Origin: Corallium rubrum
Taxonomy: Eukaryota > Cnidaria > Anthozoa > Scleralcyonacea > Coralliidae
Length of the DNA: 64,000 bases
Assembly: GCA_964035015.1 (NCBI GenBank)
Contig: OZ035999.1
Coordinates: forward strand, 2,225,627 to 2,289,626
Direction: 5' to 3'
Shown here one piece after another: positions 22,756-28,473 of the stretch. How positions within the stretch are numbered: the first letter of the stretch is position 1; each line of letters opens with the position of its first letter. The position numbers and the translations under genes are program-made. Below the pieces are notes generated by a model. That model was not told the origin of the DNA. It made no database searches and saw only the letters and a list, made by a program, of their open reading frames with translations.

Positions 22756-23917
22756 AAGAACTTTATTCACAATAAATAATAAAGTTCTTATGAAGTAAAC
22801 CAACTTTGCTTTATTTTACTATTTTGCTCTACTTCAGTATTGAGCACTCTATCTATATGATTGGGTCATTCCAGAAAACATCCACACCTCCCCCATGGAG
22901 GAAATGTGAAGTTGACCCCCTCCCCCCTTCGGATGTCCTAGTACATTTTACTATTATCAGAAGTAGATTTACCCCCCTCCCCTCCATGGATGGCATAAAT
23001 TTCCTCTGTGGGGGAGGTATGGATCTTTTCTGGATTGACCCATTTCAAACTCGATACTAATTATCTGTTCACTTATCTATAAATATAGATATATTTATAT
23101 ATAATATATATATAGTTTGGAAGTTTGTGTGAGTGCTAATACTCGAAAAATGCTTCCACAGTACCACGCAATGTGTGCTACGTGAGACCAGCTCAGTGTT
23201 AGTACCTAGGCCTCTAGCTCCGAATCTGCAATTATATAAAGTTTTAAAAGTCACTTGTTATTTTCGATTCGTGATGTTTATTAAAATCTTTGCTTTTATG
23301 TTCGTTAAGTTCGTAATTTGGTTTGTGAATCATAAACCATTAAATCGAACCTTGGTATACAGTATGTGCACTAAATTGGAACCACTATTAAATGAACTCT
23401 AATTCTACAGATCTCAGAGAAAAGTGCCCATCTCTGCAGTATGGCATGCAAAGATTGGTGATAATAACAAATGGTGAACTTATGCAACGTCTTGGTGCAT
23501 GTAGCGATTGTAGCCAATGCCCATTGATCCATACTGTATCAAGTATCTTGTGTTTACTTTAAATTATATTAAAATATATAGTATTGTATATTCCTTAAGT
23601 TTCTCTACGTAGTCACAGTGTACAAATGTGTATTTTACCCTATTCTTTCAACAGCAACATGAGGTCTTGCCCCTCGTGGAATAACACGAACTTCGCTGAT
23701 ACAAACAGGTCTGGGGAAACTCACCAAGTCTAAATGCATTTCCTACGAAGTTTAATAGCATAAATTAAACATTTAGTCAGAAATTTTGCTTCACTGTGTA
23801 CGCTTTAACATGTAGTAATCAACTTACCTCGTTTTCTTCGTGGTTAAAAGTATCGCAAAACAATAAAAAAGACCCATGTCTTCCAACACCTTCCATTTGA
23901 ACTGCTGGGACCGCCAT
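1242..23917 (-). CDS. VIRMA: VIRMA/virilizer homologue, N-terminal part (19 exons, gene runs off left edge)
   Basis: VIRMA (virilizer, KIAA1429) is the large nuclear scaffold that, with WTAP, ZC3H13, HAKAI and RBM15, positions METTL3/METTL14 for m6A methylation of mRNA. Exons in transcript order: 23828-23917, 23639-23742, 21734-21820, 21546-21594, 20781-20934, 19204-19361, 18286-18405, 16700-16732, 14186-14218, 13619-13711, 11184-11205, 10989-11011, 9916-9971, 7889-7937, 6367-6391, 3409-3482, 2157-2240, 1448-1529, 1242-1273. All introns are GT-AG, phases agree, and the total is 1368 nt = 456 codons without a stop. Family-like blocks, compared with the vertebrate protein from memory: LLFCDTFNH near the start, ISEVRVIPRGARPH, VVLRGWYTRL, acidic FMSDEGEDLDQ and DGYEAILSDEE, VDMALDALDLEVA, RRLKGGMKLVALL, EHMSSSVKL. 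The C-terminal two thirds lie outside the window. One conserved block between exons 10 and 11 was not found. Start chosen at MAVP..., like the family's MAV. Identity is secure; small exons need transcript support. Confidence 0.93.
1448..1529 (-). CDS. VIRMA: VIRMA exon 18
   Basis: Encodes KKQVQEKLCELLVTEHMSSS then VKLVALQ, matching the family's LFELLFADHVSSSLKLNAF. Acceptor AATTTAG, donor GTTTGT; phase 1 out. Confidence 0.9.
1556..2093. mobile_element. Nested fold-back with Penelope-type palindrome (intron 17)
   Basis: Outer arms (AACCGGATGTTCTTT near 1570 and AAAGAACATCCGGTTT near 2072) enclose a second, near-perfect palindrome at 1692-1945. The inner palindrome is two head-to-head copies of one unit, each carrying a CTGACGA/TTGACGA...CGAAACGT hammerhead-like core. 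The centre is TATATAAGCTCGTTG and its complement. Confidence 0.75.
1862..1886 (+). ncRNA. Hammerhead-ribozyme-like core
   Basis: CTGACGA, then 13 nt able to pair GGGC with GCTC, then GAAAC: the conserved CUGANGA / stem II / GAAA layout of the hammerhead core, 25 nt in all. The mirror copy (1750-1775, minus) has TTGACGA. Small hammerhead variants are known from Penelope-like elements. I could not draw a convincing stem I, so activity is unproven. Confidence 0.45.
2157..2240 (-). CDS. VIRMA: VIRMA exon 17
   Basis: 28 codons, ANIRRLKGGMKLVALLSESS then ENACASLV, matching the family's ALNVRQLKAGTKLVSSLAEC. Acceptor TTTATAG, donor GTAAGT, phase 0 to 0. Confidence 0.93.
2565..2589 (-). ncRNA. Hammerhead-ribozyme-like core in Penelope-type fragment
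   Basis: Minus strand reads CTGATGA, 13 nt, GAAAC, within a fragment (2507-2603) of the same repeat as 1692-1945, including the TACTGCCGAAA flank. Confidence 0.45.
2715..2964. repeat. AAATATAT and CAAA microsatellites
   Basis: About 115 bp of an 8-bp AAATATAT-like unit followed by about 135 bp of pure (CAAA)n. Both strands stay open by repetition and produce spurious Phe-Val-Cys-Leu frames on the minus strand. It lies in VIRMA intron 16. Confidence 0.95.
3409..3482 (-). CDS. VIRMA: VIRMA exon 16
   Basis: Encodes DLVQCLVDMALDALDLEVAQ then DFPIA, matching the family's LVDWTMQALNLQVALRQPIA. Acceptor TGAACAG, donor GTAAGT. Confidence 0.93.
3935..4096. mobile_element. MITE family 'AGAGCGTTTTCA', copy 1
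   Basis: Ends AGAGCGTTTTCA / TGAAAACGCTCT are exact inverted repeats. Inside is GGCGGCCATATTGGTGTAC twice. The second copy, in opposite orientation, is at 18534-18705. Confidence 0.8.
5192..5500. mobile_element. Long-armed fold-back MITE 'AAAGTGCCTATC'
   Basis: AAAGTGCCTATCTCACGTTT at the left end and AAACGTGGGATAGGCACTTT at the right end. The arms run about 130 bp each and meet near CAGTTTTCTTTTGTTACTTGCC. Related partial copies lie at about 16919-17250 and 17740-17895. It is in VIRMA intron 15. Confidence 0.85.
5664..5840. repeat. Fold-back element with CG-rich loop
   Basis: Inverted arms around GAAAATTACACG / CGTGTAATATC, with the loop CATTCGCTACGCTCATTCG. Same architecture as 6218-6352 and 32911-33049. 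Confidence 0.7.
5880..5960 (+). repeat. Three tandem copies of a palindromic 27-bp unit
   Basis: The unit GATATCTCCACATGTGAAGA(TATAAAT) is repeated about three times, and each unit is itself nearly palindromic around CACATGTG. Similar CACATGTGAGATTATC units occur at 33130-33175. Confidence 0.75.
6218..6352. repeat. Fold-back element ATTATACGGCC / GGCCATGTAAT
   Basis: Arms of about 55 bp (CGGAGATACGAATTTTATTT and its complement near 6330) surround the loop GTTCGCTTCGCTCACTCG. It is immediately downstream of VIRMA exon 15. Confidence 0.75.
6367..6391 (-). CDS. VIRMA: VIRMA exon 15 (25-bp microexon)
   Basis: Encodes VWNSAEHE plus one base. Acceptor TTTACAG, donor GTATAT. Its phase-1 exit joins exactly to exon 16, giving ...EHEDLVQCLVDMALD. 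It lies right beside a fold-back element (6218-6352). Confidence 0.7.
7889..7937 (-). CDS. VIRMA: VIRMA exon 14 (49 bp)
   Basis: Encodes (R)SVELLDSIIDSPFIQL, in the position of the family's KWVTALEEIPSLI...YLQL helices. Acceptor TTCTAG, donor GTATGT; phase 2 in, phase 0 out. Confidence 0.8.
8155..8400. repeat. Fold-back repeat with inverted copy at 35443-35700
   Basis: Contains ACCGTAGCAGTGGTTGTAAA, CAGCCGAGCTGTATCTGATT and its inverted partner AATCAGATACAGCTCGGCTG. The whole unit recurs in reverse orientation at 35443-35700. Confidence 0.8.
8735..8902 (+). repeat. 42-bp tandem repeat, four copies
   Basis: Unit TACACCACTTTCAAAAGCAT... of 42 bp, four near-identical copies. Because 42 is a multiple of three, a TTFKSMESTGLSTY-type frame is preserved, but nothing else suggests coding. 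Confidence 0.9.
9096..9226. repeat. Fold-back element TATAGACCT / AGGTCTATA
   Basis: Near-perfect arms contain GAATTCGATGAAATATTACC and its complement. The centre is CCCGAGGGCGAAGCTCGAGG. Confidence 0.8.
9916..9971 (-). CDS. VIRMA: VIRMA exon 13
   Basis: Encodes IAELKLLLEQYKNEEKNE, comparable with the family's SVKLTELLDLYREDRG. Acceptor TGTTTCAG, donor GTATGA; phase 0 in, phase 2 out. Confidence 0.85.
10105..10300. repeat. Fold-back repeat, family member 1 (partner 31215-31430)
   Basis: AACTTTCATAATAGCGACTA at the left and a TATGAAAGTGGTCTTA end at the right, with inner arms TCTGGCCTCGTT / AACGAGGCCAGA. The copy at 31215-31430 carries an extra 36 bp or so after its left arm. A partial relative is at 34540-34600. 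Confidence 0.7.
10989..11011 (-). CDS. VIRMA: VIRMA exon 12 (23-bp microexon)
   Basis: Completes an Ala codon and encodes KEPEADS, between a strong polypyrimidine acceptor (CTCCTTTTAG) and donor GTGAGT. Returns phase 0 for exon 13. Confidence 0.68.
11184..11205 (-). CDS. VIRMA: VIRMA exon 11 (22-bp microexon)
   Basis: Encodes SFPSVDS plus one base, between acceptor TTCTTAG and donor GTTAGA. It supplies the phase 1 that exon 12 needs. Support is from phase and splice signals only. Confidence 0.62.
11528..11690. mobile_element. Penelope-type palindrome (two head-to-head units)
   Basis: TTACCAGGGTTAAGTCACGT at the left is exactly mirrored at the right. Each arm holds the GACGA...CGAAA hammerhead-like core. 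The same unit occurs singly at 13097-13181. It lies in VIRMA intron 10. Confidence 0.8.
11614..11638 (+). ncRNA. Hammerhead-ribozyme-like core
   Basis: CTGACGA, 13 nt, GAAAC, followed by GTCGAGAAG. It is the right-arm copy of the palindrome at 11528-11690; the left-arm copy reads GTGACGA...GAAAT on the minus strand. Confidence 0.42.
12052..12431. mobile_element. hAT-type MITE, 380 bp, with 8-bp target duplication
   Basis: Ends CAGTGGCGTAG and CTATGCCACTG, flanked on both sides by AATAGTTT (12044-12051 and 12432-12439), an exact 8-bp duplication typical of hAT. Subterminal G-tract/C-tract and the ATTTCCTGCATTTTGAG stretch are shared with the element at 57189-59188. No transposase is present. 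It lies in VIRMA intron 10. Confidence 0.92.
12840..12919. repeat. Short fold-back AGATAAATCCC / GGGATTTATCT
   Basis: Arms of about 30 bp with GAGGGATGTATG / CATACATCCC and a TCCTCGGGCTG centre. Confidence 0.7.
13097..13181 (+). mobile_element. 85-bp hammerhead-like unit with 13-bp target duplication
   Basis: A single copy of the Penelope-type unit (TTTCTCCTGACGAAGG...CCTGGTAATA) is flanked by direct repeats TATGAAATAATAG at 13084-13096 and 13182-13194. The flanking DNA is a fold-back element (13021-13517), so this unit landed inside it. The duplication length fits target-primed insertion with a variable stagger. Confidence 0.75.
13103..13127 (+). ncRNA. Hammerhead-ribozyme-like core in the 85-bp unit
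   Basis: CTGACGA, 13 nt with GGGC/GCTC pairing, GAAAC, then GTC. Identical to the core at 11614-11638. Confidence 0.45.
13385..13517. repeat. Fold-back element CACTTAATGTCTG, copy 1 (copy 2 at 32322-32445)
   Basis: GGGAAACAGTTAGTTTTGTT and its complement form the arms, with GAGTCTCGATG in the loop. The longer element around it extends left to about 13021 and includes CTAGAGTTTCACTGGATACA. The 32.3-32.8 kb copy has the matching outer part. Confidence 0.75.
13619..13711 (-). CDS. VIRMA: VIRMA exon 10
   Basis: 31 codons, DVLDFQLFAEDTWMSVSVSF then NPYQCDLSKLM, aligning loosely with the family's NFDVEYTAEDLASVPPMTYDPYDREL. Acceptor ATTGTAG, donor GTAAGA. Confidence 0.85.
14186..14218 (-). CDS. 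VIRMA: VIRMA exon 9 (33-bp microexon)
   Basis: Encodes IMDDGHPYDDT between acceptor GTTTTAG and donor GTAAGT, phase 0 to 0. It is acidic, as expected here. Sequence conservation is weak, so support comes from strong splice sites and phase. Confidence 0.72.
14310..16606 (+). repeat. 2.3-kb intronic minisatellite (about 20-bp unit)
   Basis: Over 100 variants of ACCTTACGTTACATTGTGAG, interspersed with a 24-bp variant ACCTTATATACGTTACGTTG(TAAA). Blocks of several units recur as larger repeats, for example near 14582, 14800 and 15425. It fills VIRMA intron 8, leaving about 95 bp to exon 8 and about 90 bp to exon 9. In the gene's sense each unit reads CTCACAATGTAACGTAAGGT. Confidence 0.97.
16700..16732 (-). 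CDS. VIRMA: VIRMA exon 8 (33-bp microexon)
   Basis: Encodes DGYEAILSDEE, matching the family's DDGYEQISSDED. Acceptor TTTCAG, donor GTGAGA, phase 0 to 0. The intronic minisatellite starts about 95 bp downstream in the gene's direction. Confidence 0.9.
16919..17250. repeat. Degenerate relative of the 'GTGCCTATC' fold-back MITE
   Basis: Begins AGTGCCTATCTTACC, contains GTTGCAATATATCTTGTC and AAATTTCATCTTCAT as in 5192-5500, and ends near GGCACTTT. A further degenerate copy is at about 17740-17895. Confidence 0.55.
17548..17602 (-). repeat. Penelope-type repeat fragment
   Basis: CTCCTACGTTCTCTGTTTCC...GCAGTATATCTAACCTTACT matches the outer part of the unit at 1692-1945. The hammerhead-like core is absent. 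Another trace (AATCGAAATATAGTAACGTT) is at 25298-25320. Confidence 0.7.
17953..18187. repeat. Fold-back element ATACATGGATCGCGAAT
   Basis: Left arm CATGGATCGCGAA...TCTGAGTCGGGATAAAA mirrors TTTTATCCCGACTCAGA...TTCGCGATCCATG at the right. Part of a relative lies at 34385-34450. Confidence 0.8.
18286..18405 (-). CDS. VIRMA: VIRMA exon 7 (acidic)
   Basis: 40 codons, phase 0 to 0. DDLFEPLTPDKSPTDLFMSD resembles the family's DYFEPISPDRN...YSDEGE, and it ends GEDLDQ at donor GTATGT. Confidence 0.9.
18534..18705. mobile_element. MITE family 'AGAGCGTTTTCA', copy 2 (inverted)
   Basis: Ends GATCGTTTTCA and TGAAAACGATC. The inside carries ACCAATATGGCCGCCATTTC, the complement of copy 1 at 3935-4096. 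Confidence 0.8.
19204..19361 (-). CDS. VIRMA: VIRMA exon 6 (charged, low-complexity)
   Basis: Encodes a Lys/Glu/Asp-rich linker beginning ETSDSQKESAADLKPDEK and ending KNKDADEK. It lies where vertebrate VIRMA has a low-complexity charged segment. Acceptor CTATAG; donor GTTACT is weak but keeps phase 0 for exon 7. Confidence 0.8.
20189..20352. mobile_element. MITE with TIR TAATAGACCTTTCCGCATG
   Basis: Exact ends TAATAGACCTTTCCGCATG / CATGCGGAAAGGTCTATTA, with an inner inverted pair around GATTGGCT/AGCCAATC. 164 bp, non-coding, in VIRMA intron 5. Confidence 0.85.
20400..20690 (+). repeat. Degenerate tandem repeat (about 20 bp)
   Basis: Decayed iterations such as CGTCTTATAACGTACCGTAA and GTAACGTCTCGTAATGTGGT resemble the 14310-16606 array. 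Unit boundaries are too worn to count. Confidence 0.5.
20781..20934 (-). CDS. VIRMA: VIRMA exon 5
   Basis: Reads SATDVVVLRGWYTRLTVCLY, the clearest signature of the family's NTDGLVLRGWYNCLTLAIYG, followed by a Pro/Gln-rich linker. Acceptor TTCACAG, donor GTTAGT; phase 0 in, phase 1 out. Confidence 0.95.
20968..21102. repeat. Fold-back element TAATAGCATAACATAT
   Basis: TAATAGCATAACATATAGGT and its complement near 21080-21102, with inner arms TGATTAAATGTACCC / GGGACATTTAATCA. Confidence 0.8.
21546..21594 (-). CDS. VIRMA: VIRMA exon 4 (49 bp)
   Basis: Short exon reading MLDYVESRNFNLITKSE once joined to the two bases of exon 3. It fills the family's SLEYDENTSIIF stretch and restores phase 0 for exon 5. 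Acceptor TTCTTAG, donor GTTAGT. Confidence 0.85.
21734..21820 (-). CDS. VIRMA: VIRMA exon 3
   Basis: Reads (G)ETHPSSFKLGLFIRNLNK and ends FDKLG, equivalent to the family's GETSPHTFQLDLFFNN...FDRLG. Acceptor TTTTAG, donor GTAAGT; phase 2 in, phase 2 out. Confidence 0.92.
22395..22419 (+). ncRNA. Hammerhead-ribozyme-like core, CCC/GGG stem
   Basis: CTGATGA, 13 nt with CCC pairing to GGG, GAAAC. The stem sequence differs completely from the GGGC/GCTC type elsewhere in the window, but layout and length (25 nt) are the same. Confidence 0.45.
22572..22596 (+). ncRNA. Hammerhead-ribozyme-like core, TCT/AGA stem
   Basis: CTGAAGA, 13 nt with TCT pairing to AGA, GAAAC, again 25 nt. The weakest stem of the three types. 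Confidence 0.35.
22862..23042. mobile_element. MITE with TIR TGGGTCATTCCAGAAAA
   Basis: Left TGGGTCATTCCAGAAAACAT and right CTTTTCTGGATTGACCCA are inverted repeats. The interior carries CCTCCCCCATGGAGGAAAT and its imperfect complement. Non-coding. Confidence 0.8.
23639..23742 (-). CDS. VIRMA: VIRMA exon 2
   Basis: Reads EMHLDLVSFPRPVCISEVRV then IPRGARPHVAVERI, matching the family's HIDVVRFPCVVYINEVRVIPPG. Phase 0 in, phase 2 out; donor GTAAAA. Confidence 0.93.
23828..23917 (-). CDS. VIRMA: VIRMA exon 1 (start codon, 30 codons)
   Basis: ATG at 23917-23915 opens MAVPAVQMEG, and the exon ends at a GTAAGT donor in phase 0. GSFLLFCDTFNH matches the family's MELLFLDTFKH block. The start codon sits inside an AAGATGGCGG (YY1-type) motif. 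Confidence 0.9.
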
Positions 23918-23922
23918 CTTGG
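23908..23922 (-). promoter_or_regulatory. YY1-type motif overlapping the VIRMA start codon
   Basis: On the minus strand the sequence reads CCAAGATGGCGGTCC, which contains the YY1 consensus core AAGATGGCGG with the ATG as initiator. In animals such sites often lie just downstream of the start site of housekeeping genes. A TGACTCA (AP-1-like) heptamer lies about 90 bp upstream in the gene's direction. Function is inferred. Confidence 0.5.
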
Positions 23923-24095
23923 AGTGAATCTTAACTAGTGCCAGTCTTTTACTCCCTTCCCCTCTCCTCGGCCTCCGCAGGCCCTCGTTGCATCATGGGC
24001 AGTGTGACTCATCCACGCGGAAGGAGGCAGTTTTATAATCCATAAAACTACAGAGTATTAAAACACAGTAAAGTAAAGTTTGTTTATTAATTTAA

Positions 24096-25256
24096 GGGCC
24101 TATTTATAGTGATCCCGGTTGCCAGCGATAAATTTCATCCCGGGTTTATATGGAGTAAACAAAGTGCTCGTCCCGGTTGCATGACCATTTCATCTCGTTA
24201 AGGAAATGGAGCAAAAATGCAAAAACTCACCGCCCTAATTCTATACTGTGTTAGACGTTATTTCACTTTTGTTCAATGTTTTGTCTCTAGACCTGACCGT
24301 TTGGACGAAATTCTGACCGTAATAATCAAAGTTACAAGCATTGCAGTTCAGTAAAGCCGGAGTAGTAAACTTCAGTCCCGGTCTACCGGGCAGTGCCGGA
24401 TTACCTATGGGGCAAGGGGGGCATTTGCCCCCGGCCCCAAAAAAATGAGTGAATAAAAAAATTATGCAGTTTCTCTTTGAAAGTCTTTTAATCCAAAAAT
24501 TTAACCCATCGCTTGATGCAAACCTCTGTGTTCCTTCCTACAACCTCTCACGCACCAACATCCTGTGCAAGAATAGCCTGCAAGATTATCCACTAAATTT
24601 TGTCACATCCTTGTAAATGATGTTGCGCGAAACAATGAAATGTTAGATCTTAGCCTACCCTAGCTGCATGATTCTGTGTAGGCTGTATCTTCGGCATTTT
24701 AGCAGCGGTGTGACTTTTGTTTTGAAATGGGTCTGTGACCGTAAGAATGGTCAAACGTAGTGGCTTAAACTACAGCCGTTGCCATCTAACCGTAAACACC
24801 GTTAATGAAAACATGTTTTGTCCCTGTTATGCGAGTTGTCCATGTCCGAACTAGCCTGAGAAAATCACACGCCATCTCAGCCGCGGGCCCCCTCCTGTTT
24901 GAAAGCGGGAGGAGAGTGGCGCTTGAGGCAGCCTAAGTACGAACCTCCAATAAGCCAATCAACCTACGCTTTCAGTTCACCGTACTCCGGGAATGGCTCT
25001 CATTTTGTGACTGGCCCTAAAATATTTTTGCCCCCGCCACTGGGAAGGTTAATCCGGCACTGCTACCGGAATATCGTGTTTCATGATGTGCATGGACACA
25101 TTTGTCCCGCCTGATCGGGATCCAGGTTGCTTTAGATCCCGGTGAAGCGGGACGTCCCGGTCTCCATATAAACGTAACTTGGAAAATGACAGTCTACGAG
25201 CCGATATCCCAGTACATGGGGACATCCTGGTATACTGGGTTCATATAAACAGGCCT
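24096..25256. mobile_element. Fold-back element interrupted by a hAT insertion
   Basis: Ends GGGCCTATTTATA / TTCATATAAACAGGCC. The interior is rich in CCCGG motifs (ATCCCGGTTGC, GTCCCGGTC). The hAT element at 24391-25062 lies inside it. Confidence 0.65.
24391..25062. mobile_element. hAT-type non-autonomous element, 672 bp
   Basis: TIR CAGTGCCGGATTA... / ...TTAATCCGGCACTG, flanked by CTACCGGG and CTACCGGA (7 of 8 identical), as expected for an 8-bp hAT duplication. G/C-tract subterminal sequence (GGGGCAAGGGGGGCATTTGC). No transposase frame found. Confidence 0.85.
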
Positions 25257-25594
25257 AAGACGACCGGTATTATACATATCACTTATTTATACACAAATCG
25301 AAATATAGTAACGTTGGATATTCTGCTGAAACATGGAATGCACTTACTACAGCTTTATTTTATTTTTCAATATTAATTGAATACAAAATTGATGTACAAT
25401 ACAATAATTAGAATAAAGTTTACAACAAAGTTTACAAAAAATCAACACCAACCATAAACAGACACTGTAAAGCCCGCTTGGTCTACCAGTTGGTTTTAAT
25501 TTCCCCGTTTGCCTATAGCTAAACGGAAAGTACTTTAAAAATGGGGAAAGATATGCCATTTTGGTTTAGTTCGCAATTAGAAAGATGGTGGCGA

Positions 25595-25745
25595 AACTTG
25601 TAGTCATATAATAAACTACTTATTGACCTCGCTTGTTCGGTCTGTACTGGTGAAATAACGGACCTCCGTTTTCTGCACGAACCTCGCTTCGCTGAGCTCG
25701 TTCGGTCCGTACTAAAAACGTCGGTCCGATATTTCACTAGTACAA
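25595..25745. repeat. Fold-back repeat related to 30641-31215 / 54590-55165
   Basis: Contains TTATTGACCTCGCTTGTTCG, TCTGTACTGG and GCACGAACCTCGCTTCGCTG, the same phrases as in the two larger copies but shorter. Confidence 0.6.
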
Positions 25746-25766
25746 ACCTTCAGTTACAGCACTGAC

Positions 25767-26063
25767 TTTCATGTGGTTCGCGACCACCGGATGTAAAAGT
25801 TCTTGGCGCCGATAGTTGTTTTTGACATAAAGGAGTGGTTAGCAAAACCATCGACACCGGTCCACCGATGTCCGAAAGAAGATCGAGGCCGTTTTAAATC
25901 AATATGAGTGAGATCTGAATGGGAATAGGCTGTTCGATCAGATCATTCAGATGATACATACTAAATAACGTTGAAACGCGTGATTTGGTAACCACTCCTT
26001 TATGTCAAAAACAACTATCGGCGCCAAGAACTTTTACATCCGGTGGTCGCGAATCACATGAAA
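25767..26063. repeat. Inverted repeat with about 75-bp near-perfect arms
   Basis: TTTCATGTGGTTCGCGACCA at the left and its complement ending CACATGAAA at the right. Arms include CTTGGCGCCGATAGTTGTTT. A 130-bp unique loop lies between. Confidence 0.9.
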
Positions 26064-26254
26064 CTGCTATAATATGACGGATTTCAAATGCGGAAAGTGA
26101 TTGCATGCTGGTATTTGTGGAAAAGTCCATCGGACCGAGCCCAATAGTTGGTTCGACTGGTTGTCAACTTTCGTGAGAATTTCAAACTTAAATAAACTGT
26201 ATAAAGTAACGGAACGCTAGTTACGTTAGAATGGCGATACTACATAAAGTGACT

Positions 26255-26725
26255 TTCTGATGAAAATATTGGTGGCAATGTTCTTGCATCATCTTAAAGA
26301 TGTTGTGGCAGTTAGTAATCGTGCAAAGTTTAATTTCAAAATTCATTGAAGATAAAGTGATATTTTACGTGTGAAGTTTGTATTTTGGAGCAGCGCCGCC
26401 ATTAAAGTGGCCAGCTTGAGAAGAATGAGTCGAGGAAGCTTAGGACGTCATAGACTCAATAACAATGACCCTTTTGTTGACAACAATGATCTTTTGTTTT
26501 CGTTGAGTTTATGACGTCATAGGTCCTCCTCAACTCATTTTTCTCAAACACGGTCAATTTAATGGCGGCGCTCCAAAATACAGGCTACCAAAATACAAAA
26601 TTCGCACGTAAAGTACAACTTTGTTTTTGAGACTTTCGAAATAAATAAAACTTTGCTTAATTACCAACTACCATAATATCTTTAGGATTATACAGGAACA
26701 TTAACAACAATATTTTTAATCAGAG
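26255..26725. repeat. Large fold-back element with GACGTCAT centre
   Basis: Outer arms (GTTGTGGCAGTTAGTAAT and a diverged inverse at about 26665) and inner arms (TATTTTGGAGCAGCGCCGCC / GGCGGCGCTCCAAAATA). The centre contains GACGTCATAGACTCAA and its partner. Confidence 0.75.
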
Positions 26726-26743
26726 AACCACATTATACAAAAA

Positions 26744-27024
26744 CACATCACATCACATCACATCACATCACATCACATCACATCACATCACATCACATCA
26801 CATCACATCACATCACATCACATCACATCACATCACATCACATCACATCACATCACATCACAGACATCACATCACATCACATCACATCACATCACATCAC
26901 ATCACATCACATCACACCACACCACACCACATCACATCACATCACATCACATCACATCACATCACATCACATCACATCACATCACATCACATCACATCAC
27001 ATCACATCACATCACATCACATCA
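26744..27024 (+). repeat. (CATCA)n pentanucleotide satellite
   Basis: About 55 copies, interrupted once by CATCACAGACATCAC and once by a run of CACCA variants near 26926. Confidence 0.97.
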
Positions 27025-27362
27025 ACTAAAATCAAATCTGAAGCAAAGACATTGTATACTTGACATTTAATTTAAATTAATGTATGTCCCTGCAAAAAAA
27101 ACATATATTTTCTCTTATCTATTACATAAATAACTAGCACAAAACTTTGTTCTATCTATTAAGCTTAGTTTTTAATACCTAATTGCATGCAAGAAATCGC
27201 AAGCCAGTGGAAAATCAACATGCGGCCCAATCATGTGCTGACTCAGCAGAAGCACTTCAATATTTCTATGTACAGTACTAGTAAATTCATATTACTCTGA
27301 GAAAAATCGTAATATATGTAATTTGTTATATATTTTCATCATACTAATGGTCTGTTAATTCA

Positions 27363-27733
27363 ATTACTACCAAAATCAGTAGAGTGTCTTTTCCGGAAGA
27401 AAAAAGGTTGTCTGGAAGGCGGCCAAACGTTTATGTTTTGTGACGTCAACCGCGTGGTCAAATGCCGCGTGGTGTGTGAACGAATACAGCAAAATAGACG
27501 AATTCAGTTGAATAAGATGTTAATTTTGAACGTAGTGTAAAATGAATGTGATACTGTAGTACACACCATTCAAAAAACATCTTGTTCAATAGAATTCGTT
27601 GATTTCGTTTAATTCGTTCACACGCCACGCTGCATTCCTGAGCCGTTGACGTCACAAAACGTACACATTTGGCCGCCTTCCAGACAACCTCTTTTCTTCC
27701 AGAAAAGACACTCTACTGATTTTGGTAGTATAT
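27363..27733. repeat. Inverted repeat ACTACCAAAATCAGTAGAG
   Basis: Arms of about 140 bp, with ACCAAAATCAGTAGAGTGTC / GACACTCTACTGATTTTGGT at the ends and TTGTCTGGAAGGCGGCCAAA further in. The centre is AT-rich. Confidence 0.9.
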
Positions 27734-27830
27734 CAGGCAAAAGTACTTGTGCTGAGACAGAGCATGATTGAGCTACCTGTGAAACAATCAGCACTTTGAC
27801 TTTTTGACAGCTACTAGTAAAGGTGAAGTG

Positions 27831-28473
27831 AGGCCCCCGTTCACATGAAGTGGAATGACAGTCCAATCGGGTCGAAAAACGCGAGTGAAGTCAATCCAGG
27901 CACATGTTTACATGGAGTTCCGATCTGCTTGGAACATTGTTTTCGGTTTTGGAACACTATTTTCTGTGCTTCCCTCAATGTCTGCCATTTAAGGTTCTGT
28001 TACACGATGCGATTTTTCTTGCAACTTGCAACAAATCACTGAATGTTGTAAGTTGCATAAAAAATCGCACCGTGTAACACCCCGTAGCAGCTTGCGATTT
28101 TGTCATTTTCTACCTTTTGCTGCAACTTACAACAAAAATCACAAGTTGCTGAACGTGTAACACCCTTCTTGCAACTTGCGATTTTTTTTCCATATTTAAA
28201 TTTGTTGCAAGTTGCAAGAAAAATCGCATCGTGTAACAAACAGCACCTTTAGCACGACACGCACCAACTTCACTCATCGGTATCAAGTCATTTTCAAGTC
28301 AAACTGTGTTTAGATGAATCAGATTTCAATCCACTCCACTGCGTGGATTGACTTCAGCCATTCGTTTCGATCAGATCGAAAACTTTCAATCTTCTTCATG
28401 TAAACACAACAAGGAGAAACAACATGGGAGATTTGACTTGAACACTCAATCCGCTTCATGTAAACAAGGGCCT
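27831..28473. mobile_element. Fold-back element with a second palindromic element inside
   Basis: Ends GGCCCCCGTTCACATGAAG and CTTCATGTAAACAAGGGCC. A separate inverted repeat at 27998-28238, ends TGTTACACGATGCGATTTTT and its complement, sits in the middle and looks like a later insertion. Confidence 0.75.
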
